From Micromonospora sediminimaris (lineage in GTDB: Bacteria; Actinomycetota; Actinomycetes; Mycobacteriales; Micromonosporaceae): a DNA stretch of 64,000 nt. The position numbers were made by a program, and so were the translations under genes. The notes under the pieces are model-generated. The model was not told the origin of the DNA and made no database searches. It worked only from the letters and a program-made list of their open reading frames with translations. The number at the start of each line of letters is the position of its first letter. Within the stretch, counting starts at the first letter, position 1. Of this stretch, positions 25,221-33,186 are shown one piece after another. Where the stretch lies: positions 124,001 through 188,000 of the forward strand of contig FOLJ01000006.1 of NCBI GenBank assembly GCA_900112325.1, written 5' to 3'.

Positions 25221-26125
25221 CCCATCTCGCGTACGCAGGACCACTGGCTGGCCACCCGCCGGTAGCCGAGCCGGTCGTTGACCGCCAGCATCGCCGCGTT
25301 CGCCGCGTCGTTTCCGGTGTACGCGACGGTGACGCCGCGCGCCGCCGCCCGGTGTAGTGCGGCCAGCTTCGCCAACCGGGCCAGCCCTCGGCCGCGGAAG
25401 TCCGGCACGGTGCCGGTGTAGTCCGACCACATTCGTGCGCCGTCCCGCTTCACCAGGCTGATCGCCACCAACTCGCCGTCGACCTCGGCGCCCATGCTGC
25501 CCTCCCGGTCCAGCCCGACGTTGTCCCAGGTGTCGGCACACCAGGTGGCATATCCGATGGCGTCGGAAGTCACGTCACCCGGCTCGTCGGCGCTGGCCAG
25601 CACGTCCACCCGGTGGACCCGGCGGGGGTCGACCTCGGCGAGCGGGACCAGCCGGACATCGGCAGGGGCCGGTGGCAGCGGTGGCAGCGCGTGCAGCTCC
25701 AGAGCCGAGAAGTGCTCCTGCCGACTCGGGATGAAGCCGTGCCGGCGGGCGAACGGCAGCGCCTCCGGCAGCGTACGGCCCCGTAGCCGGTTCAGGCCGA
25801 GCGGCGCGAGGTGCTCCAGCGCCCGGCCCAGCAGTGCCCCGCCGATCCCGCGTCGCCGCTGGTCCGGGTGTACGTGCAGCAGGGACACCTCGCCGACGGC
25901 TGCGCTGGTGTTGGTGTTGCGGGACGCCGACACCCAACCGATGACCTCCCCGTCGACCTCGGCGACGAAACCGCCCCAGTGCTGCTCCGCCGGTGGCGTC
26001 GAGATCAGCTGCCGGGTGGACGCGACACCCCGGATCAGGAAGGGAAACACGAGGGTACGCAGCGCCACCACGGCTGGGGCGTCGTCGGGATGTGCGGGAC
26101 GGATCAGCGCGGACGGTTCAGGCAT
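25217..26125 (-). CDS. Tandem GNAT N-acetyltransferase
   Basis: The protein has 302 residues from ATG 26125, set by a TAGCCT box seven bases upstream. Residues about 5-150 form one GNAT domain (VSLLHVHPDQRRRGIGGALLGRALEHL holds the acetyl-CoA loop). Residues about 165-300 form a second (TVPDFRGRGLARLAKLAALHRAAARGV, then YTGNDAANAAMLAVNDRLGYRRV). Tandem GNATs include mycothiol synthase MshD and several antibiotic or amine acetyltransferases; this protein cannot be placed among them by eye. Confidence 0.9.
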   Translation of the reverse strand: MPEPSALIRPAHPDDAPAVVALRTLVFPFLIRGVASTRQLISTPPAEQHWGGFVAEVDGEVIGWVSASRNTNTSAAVGEVSLLHVHPDQRRRGIGGALLGRALEHLAPLGLNRLRGRTLPEALPFARRHGFIPSRQEHFSALELHALPPLPPAPADVRLVPLAEVDPRRVHRVDVLASADEPGDVTSDAIGYATWCADTWDNVGLDREGSMGAEVDGELVAISLVKRDGARMWSDYTGTVPDFRGRGLARLAKLAALHRAAARGVTVAYTGNDAANAAMLAVNDRLGYRRVASQWSCVREMG

Positions 26126-26132
26126 GCGCGGC

Positions 26133-26138
26133 AGGCTA
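26133..26138 (-). promoter_or_regulatory. -10 box TAGCCT for the GNAT gene
   Basis: On the minus strand TAGCCT is followed by seven bases and ATG 26125. The promoter is 67 bases from the inverted repeat that ends the DUF559 gene. Confidence 0.5.
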
Positions 26139-26204
26139 ACCAAACCCCACGGACCTCCGCGCCCGCTTTCCCACCCCCACCCCCGCCGCGCGGCACCCAG
26201 GCGG

Positions 26205-26246
26205 TGGGTACGTTTCTTGTCGCTGGGACGACAAGAAACGTACCCA
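26205..26246. repeat. 42-bp inverted repeat, GGGTACGTTTCTTGTCG family, copy 1
   Basis: Perfect 18-bp arms flank a six-base loop (CTGGGA). The arm is TGGGTACGTTTCTTGTCG. It begins three bases after the stop codon of the DUF559 gene. The inner 17 bases of the arm are identical to copy 2 at 27225, which lies three bases after the LacI stop. Confidence 0.92.
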
Positions 26247-26249
26247 TGT

Positions 26250-27173
26250 TCAGCCTTGCCAGCCGGCGGCGGTCAGGGCGGCGCGAAGTTGGGCGGCGAC
26301 ATCGTCGGGGCGGTGGCGGACGTCGAACGCGGTGAACCGGAGAATGCGGTCGCCGTCGATCCAGATTCGGTTCTGTCGACGCAGGTCCGCCGCCCAGTGC
26401 CGGGCGTCCATGTGGTGCGCGCCGTCGACCTCCACGTGCAGCCGCCACTGTGGCCAGTAGGCATCCAGGTAGCGGATCCGTCCGTCGGCGTCGCGGCGTC
26501 GCTGCTGTGCGGTTGGCGCCGGGAGGTGGTGGCGTCGGCAGAGTCGTACCAGGTCGATCTCCGAGAGCGCCTCGGCGCCACCGGCGATGTCCTGCACCGT
26601 CTGTCGGATCAGGACCCGCCGTCGGGCCTGGGGCAGTCGGGCGAGGACCGCGGCGATCTCCGTCGGGGTCGACCGCCGCTGCTGGCAGCCGGCCGCGAGA
26701 ATCTGTTGGGCATCCTCATCGGTACGCGCCCACTGTGCCGCGTCCACCAGGGAACGGGCCATCGACGTTCGGTCGGGCCGACCACGCTGCCGGTCCTCGT
26801 CCGGCAACTGCCGGGCCCGGCGTACCCGGACAGCAGGTAGGCCGAGCGGCAGCCGACGCAGCAGGTCTGCCCGACGCCGGTGATGCGGAACCAGCACGTC
26901 GACGGTCTCGTAGCGCCACTTTCCGCGTAGCCCGCCCGCTGTCGCCGCCGCCAGCCCGGCCAGCACCGCACCCGGACCGGCCGCCAGCACCGCCACCCAC
27001 AAATGCTGCTCTCGACGGTACGGCTCATCGGGCGAGGCGGCCCGCAGGATTCCCCGACACACCCTGCCCCACCGCCCTGTCGCCAGCAGGTGCCGGACCT
27101 TCGCCGGGCTCAGCTCGGCGGTCGCCTGCGCCCAGCTGACGATCCCCGACTGCTCGAACAGCAACCACTGCAA
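26250..27173 (-). CDS. DUF559/Vsr-like endonuclease-fold protein with AbiEi-like N-terminus
   Basis: The protein has about 307 residues from a TTG at 27173. The frame stays open to 27254, but that upstream part is encoded by the inverted repeat and is probably not translated. The N-terminal 50 residues (LLFEQSGIVSWAQATAELSPAKVRHLLATGRW) resemble the AbiEi antitoxin winged helix. The C-terminal 90 residues (WRLHVEVDGAHHMDARHWAADLRRQNRIWIDGDRILRFTAFDVRHRPDDV) match DUF559, a Vsr-like nuclease fold with the E-x-D-G-x-x-H core. The family is common and multi-copy in actinobacteria with unknown function. It is flanked exactly by two copies of one palindrome. Confidence 0.8.
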   Translation of the reverse strand: MQWLLFEQSGIVSWAQATAELSPAKVRHLLATGRWGRVCRGILRAASPDEPYRREQHLWVAVLAAGPGAVLAGLAAATAGGLRGKWRYETVDVLVPHHRRRADLLRRLPLGLPAVRVRRARQLPDEDRQRGRPDRTSMARSLVDAAQWARTDEDAQQILAAGCQQRRSTPTEIAAVLARLPQARRRVLIRQTVQDIAGGAEALSEIDLVRLCRRHHLPAPTAQQRRRDADGRIRYLDAYWPQWRLHVEVDGAHHMDARHWAADLRRQNRIWIDGDRILRFTAFDVRHRPDDVAAQLRAALTAAGWQG

Positions 27174-27224
27174 CGTGTCGGCGTCGTCCCCCGGGGATCC
27201 GCATCTGTCGATTGAATCTCCAGT

Positions 27225-27266
27225 CGGGTACGTTTCTTGTCGCCCGGGCGACAAGAAACGTACCCG
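27225..27266. repeat. 42-bp perfect palindrome, GGGTACGTTTCTTGTCG family, copy 2
   Basis: The two 21-bp arms meet with no loop: CGGGTACGTTTCTTGTCGCC..GGCG.. back to ..CGTACCCG. It begins three bases after the LacI gene stop and lies upstream of the DUF559 gene. The outer arm equals copy 1, while the centre (CCCGGG) differs and is self-complementary. Confidence 0.93.
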
Positions 27267-27269
27267 GGT

Positions 27270-28292
27270 TCAGGCGGAATCGCGGATGATCAGCTCGGTG
27301 GGCAGGATGAGCGCCGGCTCGACGTCCTCCCCAGCGGCGAGGCGCAGCAGCAGCCGGGTGCCCTGCCGACCCAGCTCCACTATCGGTTGCCGGACGGTGG
27401 TCAACGGCGGATCGGTGTACGCGGCGGTCTCGATGTCGTCGAAGCCGATCACCGCCACGTCCTCGGGTACCCGACGTCCCGCCTCGCGCAGCGTACGCAG
27501 GGCGGCGTGGGCCATCAGGTCCGACGCGGCGAAGACGGCGTCCAGGTCGGGGTGGGCGGCGAGCAACTCCCGCATCGCCGCCGCTCCGGATTCGCGGGTG
27601 AAGTCGCCGACCGCCACCATCTCGGGCAGCCCGGCGGCGGCGACGGTGTCCCGGTAGCCGGCCAGCCGCTCGATGCCGGCGACCATGTCCTGCGGTCCGG
27701 CGATGGTGGCGATCCGACGCCGGCCGCTGTCGATCAGGTGCCGTACCGCCCGGGTGACCCCGCCGACCTGGTCGACGTCGATGTACGGCACGTCCGCCCC
27801 GTCGAGCGGTCGGCCGCTGCACACCACCGGGATGCCCAGCGCGGCCAGTCGGGCGGGCAGCGGATCTGCCCCGTGCAGCGAGGCGAACAGCACCCCGTCG
27901 ACGTGCCGACCGGTGGTGTACCGGGCGACCCGTTCATGCCCGGCCGGCGACCCGGCCAGCATCAGCACCAGCTGCTTGTCGGCGGCCTCCAACTCCTGTG
28001 CCGCGCCCCGGATGATCCCCGGGAACACCTGGTCGTCGGAGAAGACCCGGGTGGCCTCCTCCGGCATCACCAGGGCGATCGAGTCGGTCCGCTGGGTGAC
28101 CAGGGTGCGTGCGGCCAGGTTCGGCACGTACCCGAGCTCGGCGACCGCCTGACGGACCGCCTCCTGGATCGGCTCGGCGACCGTGGTCGAGCCGTTGACC
28201 ACCCGGGAGACGGTGGCCCGGGACACACCGGCCCGTCGTGCCACCGCTTCCAGAGTGGGCCGTTGCGCCCCCGTCATCGGAGAAACCACCAC
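27270..28292 (-). CDS. LacI-family repressor of the beta-glucoside operon (CebR-like)
   Basis: The protein has 340 residues from GTG 28292, four bases after the glucosidase stop; an ATG at 28277 is an alternative start. The N-terminal LacI helix-turn-helix and hinge are canonical (TLEAVARRAGVSRATVSRVVNGSTTVAEPIQEAVRQAVAELGYVPNLAARTL). The rest is a periplasmic-binding-like effector domain (IALVMPEEATRVFSDDQVFPGI, HVDGVLFASL, DVAVIGFDDIETAAYTDPPLTTV). As the last gene of the sugar operon it probably binds the palindromes GAGAGCGCTCTC at 33075 and 33121 and is relieved by a cello-oligosaccharide. Confidence 0.93.
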   Translation of the reverse strand: MVVSPMTGAQRPTLEAVARRAGVSRATVSRVVNGSTTVAEPIQEAVRQAVAELGYVPNLAARTLVTQRTDSIALVMPEEATRVFSDDQVFPGIIRGAAQELEAADKQLVLMLAGSPAGHERVARYTTGRHVDGVLFASLHGADPLPARLAALGIPVVCSGRPLDGADVPYIDVDQVGGVTRAVRHLIDSGRRRIATIAGPQDMVAGIERLAGYRDTVAAAGLPEMVAVGDFTRESGAAAMRELLAAHPDLDAVFAASDLMAHAALRTLREAGRRVPEDVAVIGFDDIETAAYTDPPLTTVRQPIVELGRQGTRLLLRLAAGEDVEPALILPTELIIRDSA

Positions 28293-28296
28293 CTCG

Positions 28297-29667
28297 TCAC
28301 AGCCCGTTCCGGGAGATCACCTCCTGGTACCACCGGGCGCTGGACTTCGGTGTACGCCGCTGAGTGAGGTAGTCGACGTGCACGATGCCGAATCGCTTAC
28401 GGTACCCCTCGGCCCACTCGAAGTTGTCAAGCAATGACCATACGAGATAGCCGCGCAGGTCGACGCCCCGGGCGATGGCCTCGTGCGCGGCGCGCAGGTG
28501 GCCGTCGAGGTAGGCGATCCGGTCCGAGTCCTGGAGCGGGGTCGTCGGGTCGGCGGTCTTGTCCGGGAAAGCCGCGCCGTTCTCGGTGATCAGCAGCGGT
28601 ACCGCCGGGTAGTCGGTGGCGATGCGCTCCAGCAGCCGGGTCAGTCCGGCCGGCTCGATCATCCAACCCATGTCGGTGAGCGGCCCGACGGGTGCCAGGA
28701 ACTGCACCCGCCCCTCGGTGCCGGGGTACGCCCCGCCACCACCGGCACCGTCCGGCCGGCCGGCGACGTAGGTGGGCGCGTAGTAGTTGATCCCGAGCAG
28801 GTCGATCGGCGCCGCGATGATCTTCTCGTCGTTGTCCTGCACAAAGGTGGGTTCGACGAACCGCGCCACATGCTCCCGGATGTCGTCCGGGTACCCGCCG
28901 ACCAGCAGCGGATCGAGGAAGATCCGGTTGTGCAGGCCGTCGACCAGGCGTGCGGCGGCGGCGTCGGCCGCGCTGTTGGGATCGGCCGGGCGTACGTCGG
29001 CGGGATTGAGCGTGACGCCGACCCGGCCGGCGCCGGCCGCGCGCAACGCCTGGGTCGCCAGGCCGTGCGCCAGCAGCAGATGGTGTACGGCGCTGAAGGC
29101 CGCGCCCGGATCCTGCACCCCGGGGGCGTGCACGCCGTTGCCGTAGCCGAGGTACGCCGAGCACCACGGCTCGTTGAGCGTGGTCCAGGTGCCGATCCGG
29201 TCACCGAGGCGGGCGTACAACGCGGAGGCGTAGGTGGCGAAGTGCTCGGCGGTGTCCCGGCTGGTCCAACCGCCGCGATCCTGAAGGGTCTGCGGCAGGT
29301 CCCAGTGGTAGAGCGTGATGATCGGATCGATGCCCCGGCCCAGCAGCGCGTCCGTCAGCCGGTCGTAGAAGTCAAGGCCGCGCGGGTTGACCGGGCCGCT
29401 GCCGTCGGGCTGGATGCGGGGCCAGGAAACCGAGAAGCGGTACGCCTGCAACCCCAGCTCCGCCATCAGCGCGACGTCGTCGGCGTACCTGTGGTAGTGG
29501 TCGCAGGCGACGTCGCCGGTGTGGCCGGCGTGTACCTTGCCCGGCGTACGGCTGAAGGTGTCCCAGATCGACTCACCGCGCCCGTCGTCGCGGGCCGCCC
29601 CCTCGATCTGGTACGCCGCAGTGGCCGCACCCCAGAGAAAGTTGTCCGGAAATCTCAACTCAGTCAC
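28297..29667 (-). CDS. GH1 beta-glucosidase
   Basis: The protein has 456 residues from GTG/ATG at 29667, overlapping the permease stop by four bases. Both GH1 catalytic glutamates are present: the acid/base in TWTTLNEPWCSAYLGY and the nucleophile in PLLITENGAAF. The substrate-binding sequences FLWGAATAAYQIEGA near the N-terminus and SLLDNFEWAEGYRKRFGIVHVDY near the end are typical. No signal peptide is seen, so it hydrolyses imported cellobiose or aryl-beta-glucosides in the cytoplasm, which fits the adjacent ABC importer. Confidence 0.96.
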   Translation of the reverse strand: MTELRFPDNFLWGAATAAYQIEGAARDDGRGESIWDTFSRTPGKVHAGHTGDVACDHYHRYADDVALMAELGLQAYRFSVSWPRIQPDGSGPVNPRGLDFYDRLTDALLGRGIDPIITLYHWDLPQTLQDRGGWTSRDTAEHFATYASALYARLGDRIGTWTTLNEPWCSAYLGYGNGVHAPGVQDPGAAFSAVHHLLLAHGLATQALRAAGAGRVGVTLNPADVRPADPNSAADAAAARLVDGLHNRIFLDPLLVGGYPDDIREHVARFVEPTFVQDNDEKIIAAPIDLLGINYYAPTYVAGRPDGAGGGGAYPGTEGRVQFLAPVGPLTDMGWMIEPAGLTRLLERIATDYPAVPLLITENGAAFPDKTADPTTPLQDSDRIAYLDGHLRAAHEAIARGVDLRGYLVWSLLDNFEWAEGYRKRFGIVHVDYLTQRRTPKSSARWYQEVISRNGL

Positions 29668-30497
29668 GCCTTGACCGCACCTTCCATGATCCCGCCGATG
29701 ATCTGGCGGCCGAACAGGACGAATACCAGCAGCAGGGGCAGCGTGGCGATGGCCGTGCCGGTGAAGACCTGGGACATGTCCTGGTAGTAGCCGTCAGACA
29801 GGGCCCGCAACGATAGCTGCACGGTGGGATTCTCCGGGTCGTTGAGCACCGCGTACGGCCAGAGGAAGTCGTTCCAGGTGGTCATGAAGGTGAGCAGGCC
29901 GAGGACGGCGGCGGCCGGCCGCAGCGCCGGCACCACCACGTTCCAGTAGATGCGGGCGGTGCCGCAACCGTCCACCCGGGCTGCCTCGATTAGCTCGCTG
30001 CTGACCGCCTGCCCGGCGTACTGCCGCATCATGAACACCCCGAAACCGGTGACCAGTGCGGGCATGATCACCGCCGGCAGCCGGTCGTTCAGGTTGAACT
30101 TCGTCATCAGGATGTACAACGGAATCACGCCCAGTTGGGTGGGCACCATCATCGTGGCAATGATGATCATCAAAAGTGCGTTGCTGCCCCGGAACCGCAG
30201 CTTGGCGAAGGCGAACCCGGCGAGGGTGGAGAAGAAGACCACGGAGGCGGTGACCGTGATCGCGACGATCGCCGAGTTGATCAGACCGGTCAGGAAGTAG
30301 GCGTCGGTGTTGGCGAACAGCCGGGAGATGTTGGCCCCCAGGTTGCCGCCGGGCGTCACCGGCGGTGGCAGCTGGCCCATCGCATCGCTGGACCGGCTGG
30401 CCACCACGAACATCCAGTAGATCGGAAAGACCGACAGGACCCCGGCGGCGACGAGTGCGAAGTAGGTGAGCGGGCTCGCCCGCCACAACTGGCTCAT
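29664..30497 (-). CDS. Carbohydrate ABC transporter permease (MalG type)
   Basis: The protein has 277 residues from ATG and six membrane segments. The cytoplasmic EAA loop is SSELIEAARVDGCGTARIYWNVVVPALRP, where the ATPase docks. C-terminal hydrophobic stretches include TLPLLLVFVLFGRQIIGGIMEGAVKA. It pairs with the permease at 30601-31608. No ATPase is encoded in the operon, so a shared MsiK-type ATPase elsewhere is expected, as for cellobiose importers in streptomycetes. The ATG overlaps the stop of the mini-ORF at 30494-30604. Confidence 0.95.
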   Translation of the reverse strand: MSQLWRASPLTYFALVAAGVLSVFPIYWMFVVASRSSDAMGQLPPPVTPGGNLGANISRLFANTDAYFLTGLINSAIVAITVTASVVFFSTLAGFAFAKLRFRGSNALLMIIIATMMVPTQLGVIPLYILMTKFNLNDRLPAVIMPALVTGFGVFMMRQYAGQAVSSELIEAARVDGCGTARIYWNVVVPALRPAAAVLGLLTFMTTWNDFLWPYAVLNDPENPTVQLSLRALSDGYYQDMSQVFTGTAIATLPLLLVFVLFGRQIIGGIMEGAVKA

Positions 30498-30604
30498 CGC
30501 GCCACCTCGCTGCGCTCGGCGTCCCGATGAGCTTCACCAGCACTGAGCCGAATTGTTCGCTCGCTGCGCTCGCTCACCCGCGCCACCACGCTGCGCTCGC
30601 TCAT
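30494..30604 (-). CDS. Translation-coupled mini-ORF, 36 residues (MSERS..), between permease genes
   Basis: The ATG overlaps the stop of the upstream permease (ATGA at 30604-30601) and its TGA overlaps the ATG of the downstream permease (ATGA at 30497-30494). The peptide is rich in Arg, Ser and Glu, with SERS occurring twice and ERSE twice, and has no recognised family. It is made from internal repeats of GAGCGAGCGCAGCG. The element ends with GAGGTGG, a ribosome site four bases before the next start. Confidence 0.45.
   Translation of the reverse strand: MSERSVVARVSERSERTIRLSAGEAHRDAERSEVAR
30494..30604 (-). repeat. Start-codon cassette with internal GAGCGCAGCG repeats
   Basis: On the minus strand TGAGCGAGCGCAGCG follows the A of ATG and, about 27 bases later, the G of GTG. 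A related GAGCGCAGCGAGGTGGCGCG precedes the final ATG. GAGCGCAGCG-(T/A)-GGTGGCGCG thus occurs twice, each time directly before a start codon. Confidence 0.8.
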
Positions 30605-31608
30605 CGGGAGCCTCCCTTCCGCTTGCCGGTGTCCGGCCGTGCGCCGGCGCCGAGCCGGCGGATGATCAGTACGTTGATCGCCGCGACGATGGCGATCAGG
30701 GCGAAGAGCAGCCAGGCGACCGCCGACCCGTAGCCGAAGTTGTAGTACGGCGCGAAGGCGTTCTCGAACATGTACATGGTCATCGTCTGCGACTCGCGCA
30801 GCGGCCCGCCCCGGATCGCGTTGGTGCCGGAATGGAACAGCCGGGGCTCGGTGAACAGTTGCAGTCCGCCGATGGTGGAGATGATGACGCAGAAGATGAT
30901 CGTCGGCTTGAGCAGCGGCACGGTGATGGTCCAGAACTGCCGGGCCCGGTTCGCGCCGTCGATCGCCGCCGCCTCGTAGAGGTCGCGGGGGATGGCCTGC
31001 ATGGCGGCCAGGAAGATCAGCGCGTTGTAGCCGGTCCAGCGCCAGTCGACCATCGTCGAGATGGCCACCCAGGAGGCGAACCGGTTGGACTTCCACTCGA
31101 TGCCGTCGACGCCGATCAGGTCGAGCAGCCAGTTGACCATGCCGAACTCACGGCCGAACAGCACGCCGAACACGATCGCCACGGCGGCTGTGGAGGTGAC
31201 GTTGGGCACCAGCACCGCCATCCGCCAACCGGTACGCATCCGCAGCTGCCGGTTGAGCAGGTTCGCCAGCCAGAGCGCGGCGAGCAGCTGGGGGAGCGTG
31301 CTGATGACGAAGATGCCGAGGGTGTTGACCACCGAGTGCCAGAAGTCGCTGTCCGCCAGCAGCCGGGTGTAGTTGTCCGCGCCGACGAATGTGGGATTGC
31401 TGCCGAGCAGGTCCCAGTCGTGCAGGGAGACCCAGAAGGTGTACGCCAGCGGCCAGGCCCCGAAGATCGCGAAGATCACGAAGAACGGGGCGATGTAGAG
31501 GTAGGGCGAGTATTTCGCGTCGATCCGGCTCAGCCGGCCGGCCCGGGACGGGCGGCTGTCCCGCGGCGCCGGTCTGGCCGGCGGTCGCGCGTCGAGTTGC
31601 AACGCCAT
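30601..31608 (-). CDS. Sugar ABC transporter permease (MalF type)
   Basis: The protein has 335 residues from ATG 31608, preceded by AAAGGAG; an in-frame start at 31674 is less likely. A basic cytoplasmic N-terminus of about 40 residues precedes six membrane segments (YLYIAPFFVIFAIFGAWPLAYTFWVSLHDW and others). The EAA loop reads RDLYEAAAIDGANRARQFWTITVPLLKP. It forms the membrane channel with the MalG-type permease for sugar delivered by the binding protein at 31723. Confidence 0.95.
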   Translation of the reverse strand: MALQLDARPPARPAPRDSRPSRAGRLSRIDAKYSPYLYIAPFFVIFAIFGAWPLAYTFWVSLHDWDLLGSNPTFVGADNYTRLLADSDFWHSVVNTLGIFVISTLPQLLAALWLANLLNRQLRMRTGWRMAVLVPNVTSTAAVAIVFGVLFGREFGMVNWLLDLIGVDGIEWKSNRFASWVAISTMVDWRWTGYNALIFLAAMQAIPRDLYEAAAIDGANRARQFWTITVPLLKPTIIFCVIISTIGGLQLFTEPRLFHSGTNAIRGGPLRESQTMTMYMFENAFAPYYNFGYGSAVAWLLFALIAIVAAINVLIIRRLGAGARPDTGKRKGGSR

Positions 31609-31722
31609 GACCCGTTGACTCCTTTCCACGCCCCCGCCCCGCGCCGGCCCAGGGCGAGCCGCCGTACGCGTCACGACGCGGCGGACCCTGGACCGGCGGC
31701 GGGGATGGGGCCGTCGGGCCGG

Positions 31723-33030
31723 TTACTTGGCGGCGGCCTTCTTGGCGTTGTTGATCGCGTCCTGCCAGCCCTGGTCGGGGCTACGCTGGCCCAGCTCGAC
31801 GGTGCGGACCGCGTTCTCCACCTCGGTGCGGACGGCCTGGTTCTTCGGGCCCATGTAGACCGGCTTCAGGGTCTTCGCGCCTTCGCCGAAGATCTTGCCG
31901 ACCGGTGCGTCGGAGAAGTACGCATTGGTGGCCTCGGTGATGGCGGGGTCGTCCAGCGCCTGCGGCGAGGACGGCAGTGGACCCTTGGCCTTGAAGGCGC
32001 CGATGTGACCCTCGGCGCTGGTCAGGAACTTGACCAGCTTGACCGCCTCGTCCTGGTGCTTGCTCTGCTGCGGCACCGCCAGGTGCGAGCCGCCCCAGTT
32101 GCCACCGTTGCCCGGCACCCGGGCGATGTCCCACTTGCCCTTGGCCTCCGGCCCGGCGTTGCCCTCGATCACGCCGGTCATCCAGGCGGGGCAGGCGATG
32201 GTGGCGAACTTGGCCTGCTTGAAGGCGGAGACCCATTCCTCGGACCAGGAACCGTACTTGCCGGACAGGCCGGCGTTGACGATGTTCATGGTGATGTCCC
32301 AGGCCTGCTTGACCGCCGGGTTGGTGTCGACCACCAGGTTGTCGCTGGTGTCGTAGTAGTGGTAGCCCTGCGCGTTGCCGGCCGTCTGGAGCACGATGGT
32401 GTTGAAGGTGTTGGTGGCCGCGTCCAGGAACGACGCGCCGGTGTTGGCGGCCTTGAACTTCTCGCCGGTGGCGATGTAGTCCTCCCAGGTCGGCCAGAGT
32501 GCGGAGACCTGCTCACGGTCGGTCGGCAGGCCCGCCTTCTCGAACAGGTCGGTGCGGTAGCACATGGCCATGCCGCCCACGTCGGTGCCGAGCCCGATCA
32601 GCTTCTGGCCGTCGGCGGTGAGCCCCTGGTTCCACTTCCACTCCAGGAAGTTGCCCTTGAGGTCGGCGGCGCCGTGGTCGAGCAGGTTCACGAAGTTGTC
32701 CGGGTTGGCCTTGTACTCGACCATCAGGCCCTCTTCGATGGCCACGACGTCACCGGCGCCCTTGCCCGCGGCGAGCCACTGGGTCAGCTTCGGCGAGTAC
32801 TCGTCGAGGTTGCCGCCGGTGCCCCGCTCGACGATCTTGATGTTCGGGTTGGCGTCCATGTACTGCTGGTAGAGCTGCTCGTAGCCGAACTGCCCGAAGA
32901 CGTCGACGGTGAGCGTTATCTTGCCGTCCCCGGCGGCCTCGTCGCCGCCGCCGCAGCCGCTGGTGACGAGCAGGACGCCGGTGGCGGCCAGAGCGACCGC
33001 CGCGAGGCGGTGACGCGGGAATGTGCCCAT
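31723..33030 (-). CDS. Extracellular sugar-binding lipoprotein (CebE-like)
   Basis: The protein has 435 residues from ATG 33030. It has a lipoprotein signal with lipid-modified Cys26 (VLLVTSGC-GGGDE). The mature part is a cluster B solute-binding protein (ITLTVDVFGQFGYEQLYQQYMDANPNIKIVERGTGG, DVVAIEEGLMVEYKANPDNFVNL, IACPAWMTGVIEG, GNWGGSHLAVPQQSKHQDEAVKLVKFLTS). Context with a GH1 enzyme and a LacI regulator suggests cellobiose or cello-oligosaccharide. It is the first gene of the operon and is preceded by the dual operator. Confidence 0.94.
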   Translation of the reverse strand: MGTFPRHRLAAVALAATGVLLVTSGCGGGDEAAGDGKITLTVDVFGQFGYEQLYQQYMDANPNIKIVERGTGGNLDEYSPKLTQWLAAGKGAGDVVAIEEGLMVEYKANPDNFVNLLDHGAADLKGNFLEWKWNQGLTADGQKLIGLGTDVGGMAMCYRTDLFEKAGLPTDREQVSALWPTWEDYIATGEKFKAANTGASFLDAATNTFNTIVLQTAGNAQGYHYYDTSDNLVVDTNPAVKQAWDITMNIVNAGLSGKYGSWSEEWVSAFKQAKFATIACPAWMTGVIEGNAGPEAKGKWDIARVPGNGGNWGGSHLAVPQQSKHQDEAVKLVKFLTSAEGHIGAFKAKGPLPSSPQALDDPAITEATNAYFSDAPVGKIFGEGAKTLKPVYMGPKNQAVRTEVENAVRTVELGQRSPDQGWQDAINNAKKAAAK

Positions 33031-33074
33031 TGTCTGATGACCCCTCTCAGGTCGGGGTGGTGGTAGAAGGTTCT

Positions 33075-33133
33075 GAGAGCGCTCTCTCGTAGCCTGCGGT
33101 CCGCCCCGGAACCGTGTCAAGAGAGCGCTCTCT
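33075..33133 (-). promoter_or_regulatory. Sugar-operon promoter with two LacI-type operators
   Basis: On the minus strand TTGACA (33120-33115), an 18-base spacer and CAGGCT (33096-33091) form a sigma-70-type promoter. Perfect palindromes flank it: AGAGAGCGCTCTCT at 33120-33133, touching the -35, and GAGAGCGCTCTC at 33075-33086, over the expected start site. Their centres are 46 bases apart. The core resembles the CebR operator of streptomycetes (TGGGAGCGCTCCCA, from memory). Confidence 0.85.
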
Positions 33134-33186
33134 CAGTCGCCATCACAGAATGGCCACAACCGGACCGCCGCCCACCCGCACTGATT

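Noticed and set aside
27174..27254. N-terminal extension of the DUF559 protein
   Set aside because: The first codons are the palindrome itself, and the extension has no similarity to the family; it was left out of the gene call.
30553..33066. An 837-codon open frame on the plus strand opposite the sugar transporter genes
   Set aside because: The minus strand holds clear permease and binding-protein genes; the plus-strand product has no domain and biased composition.
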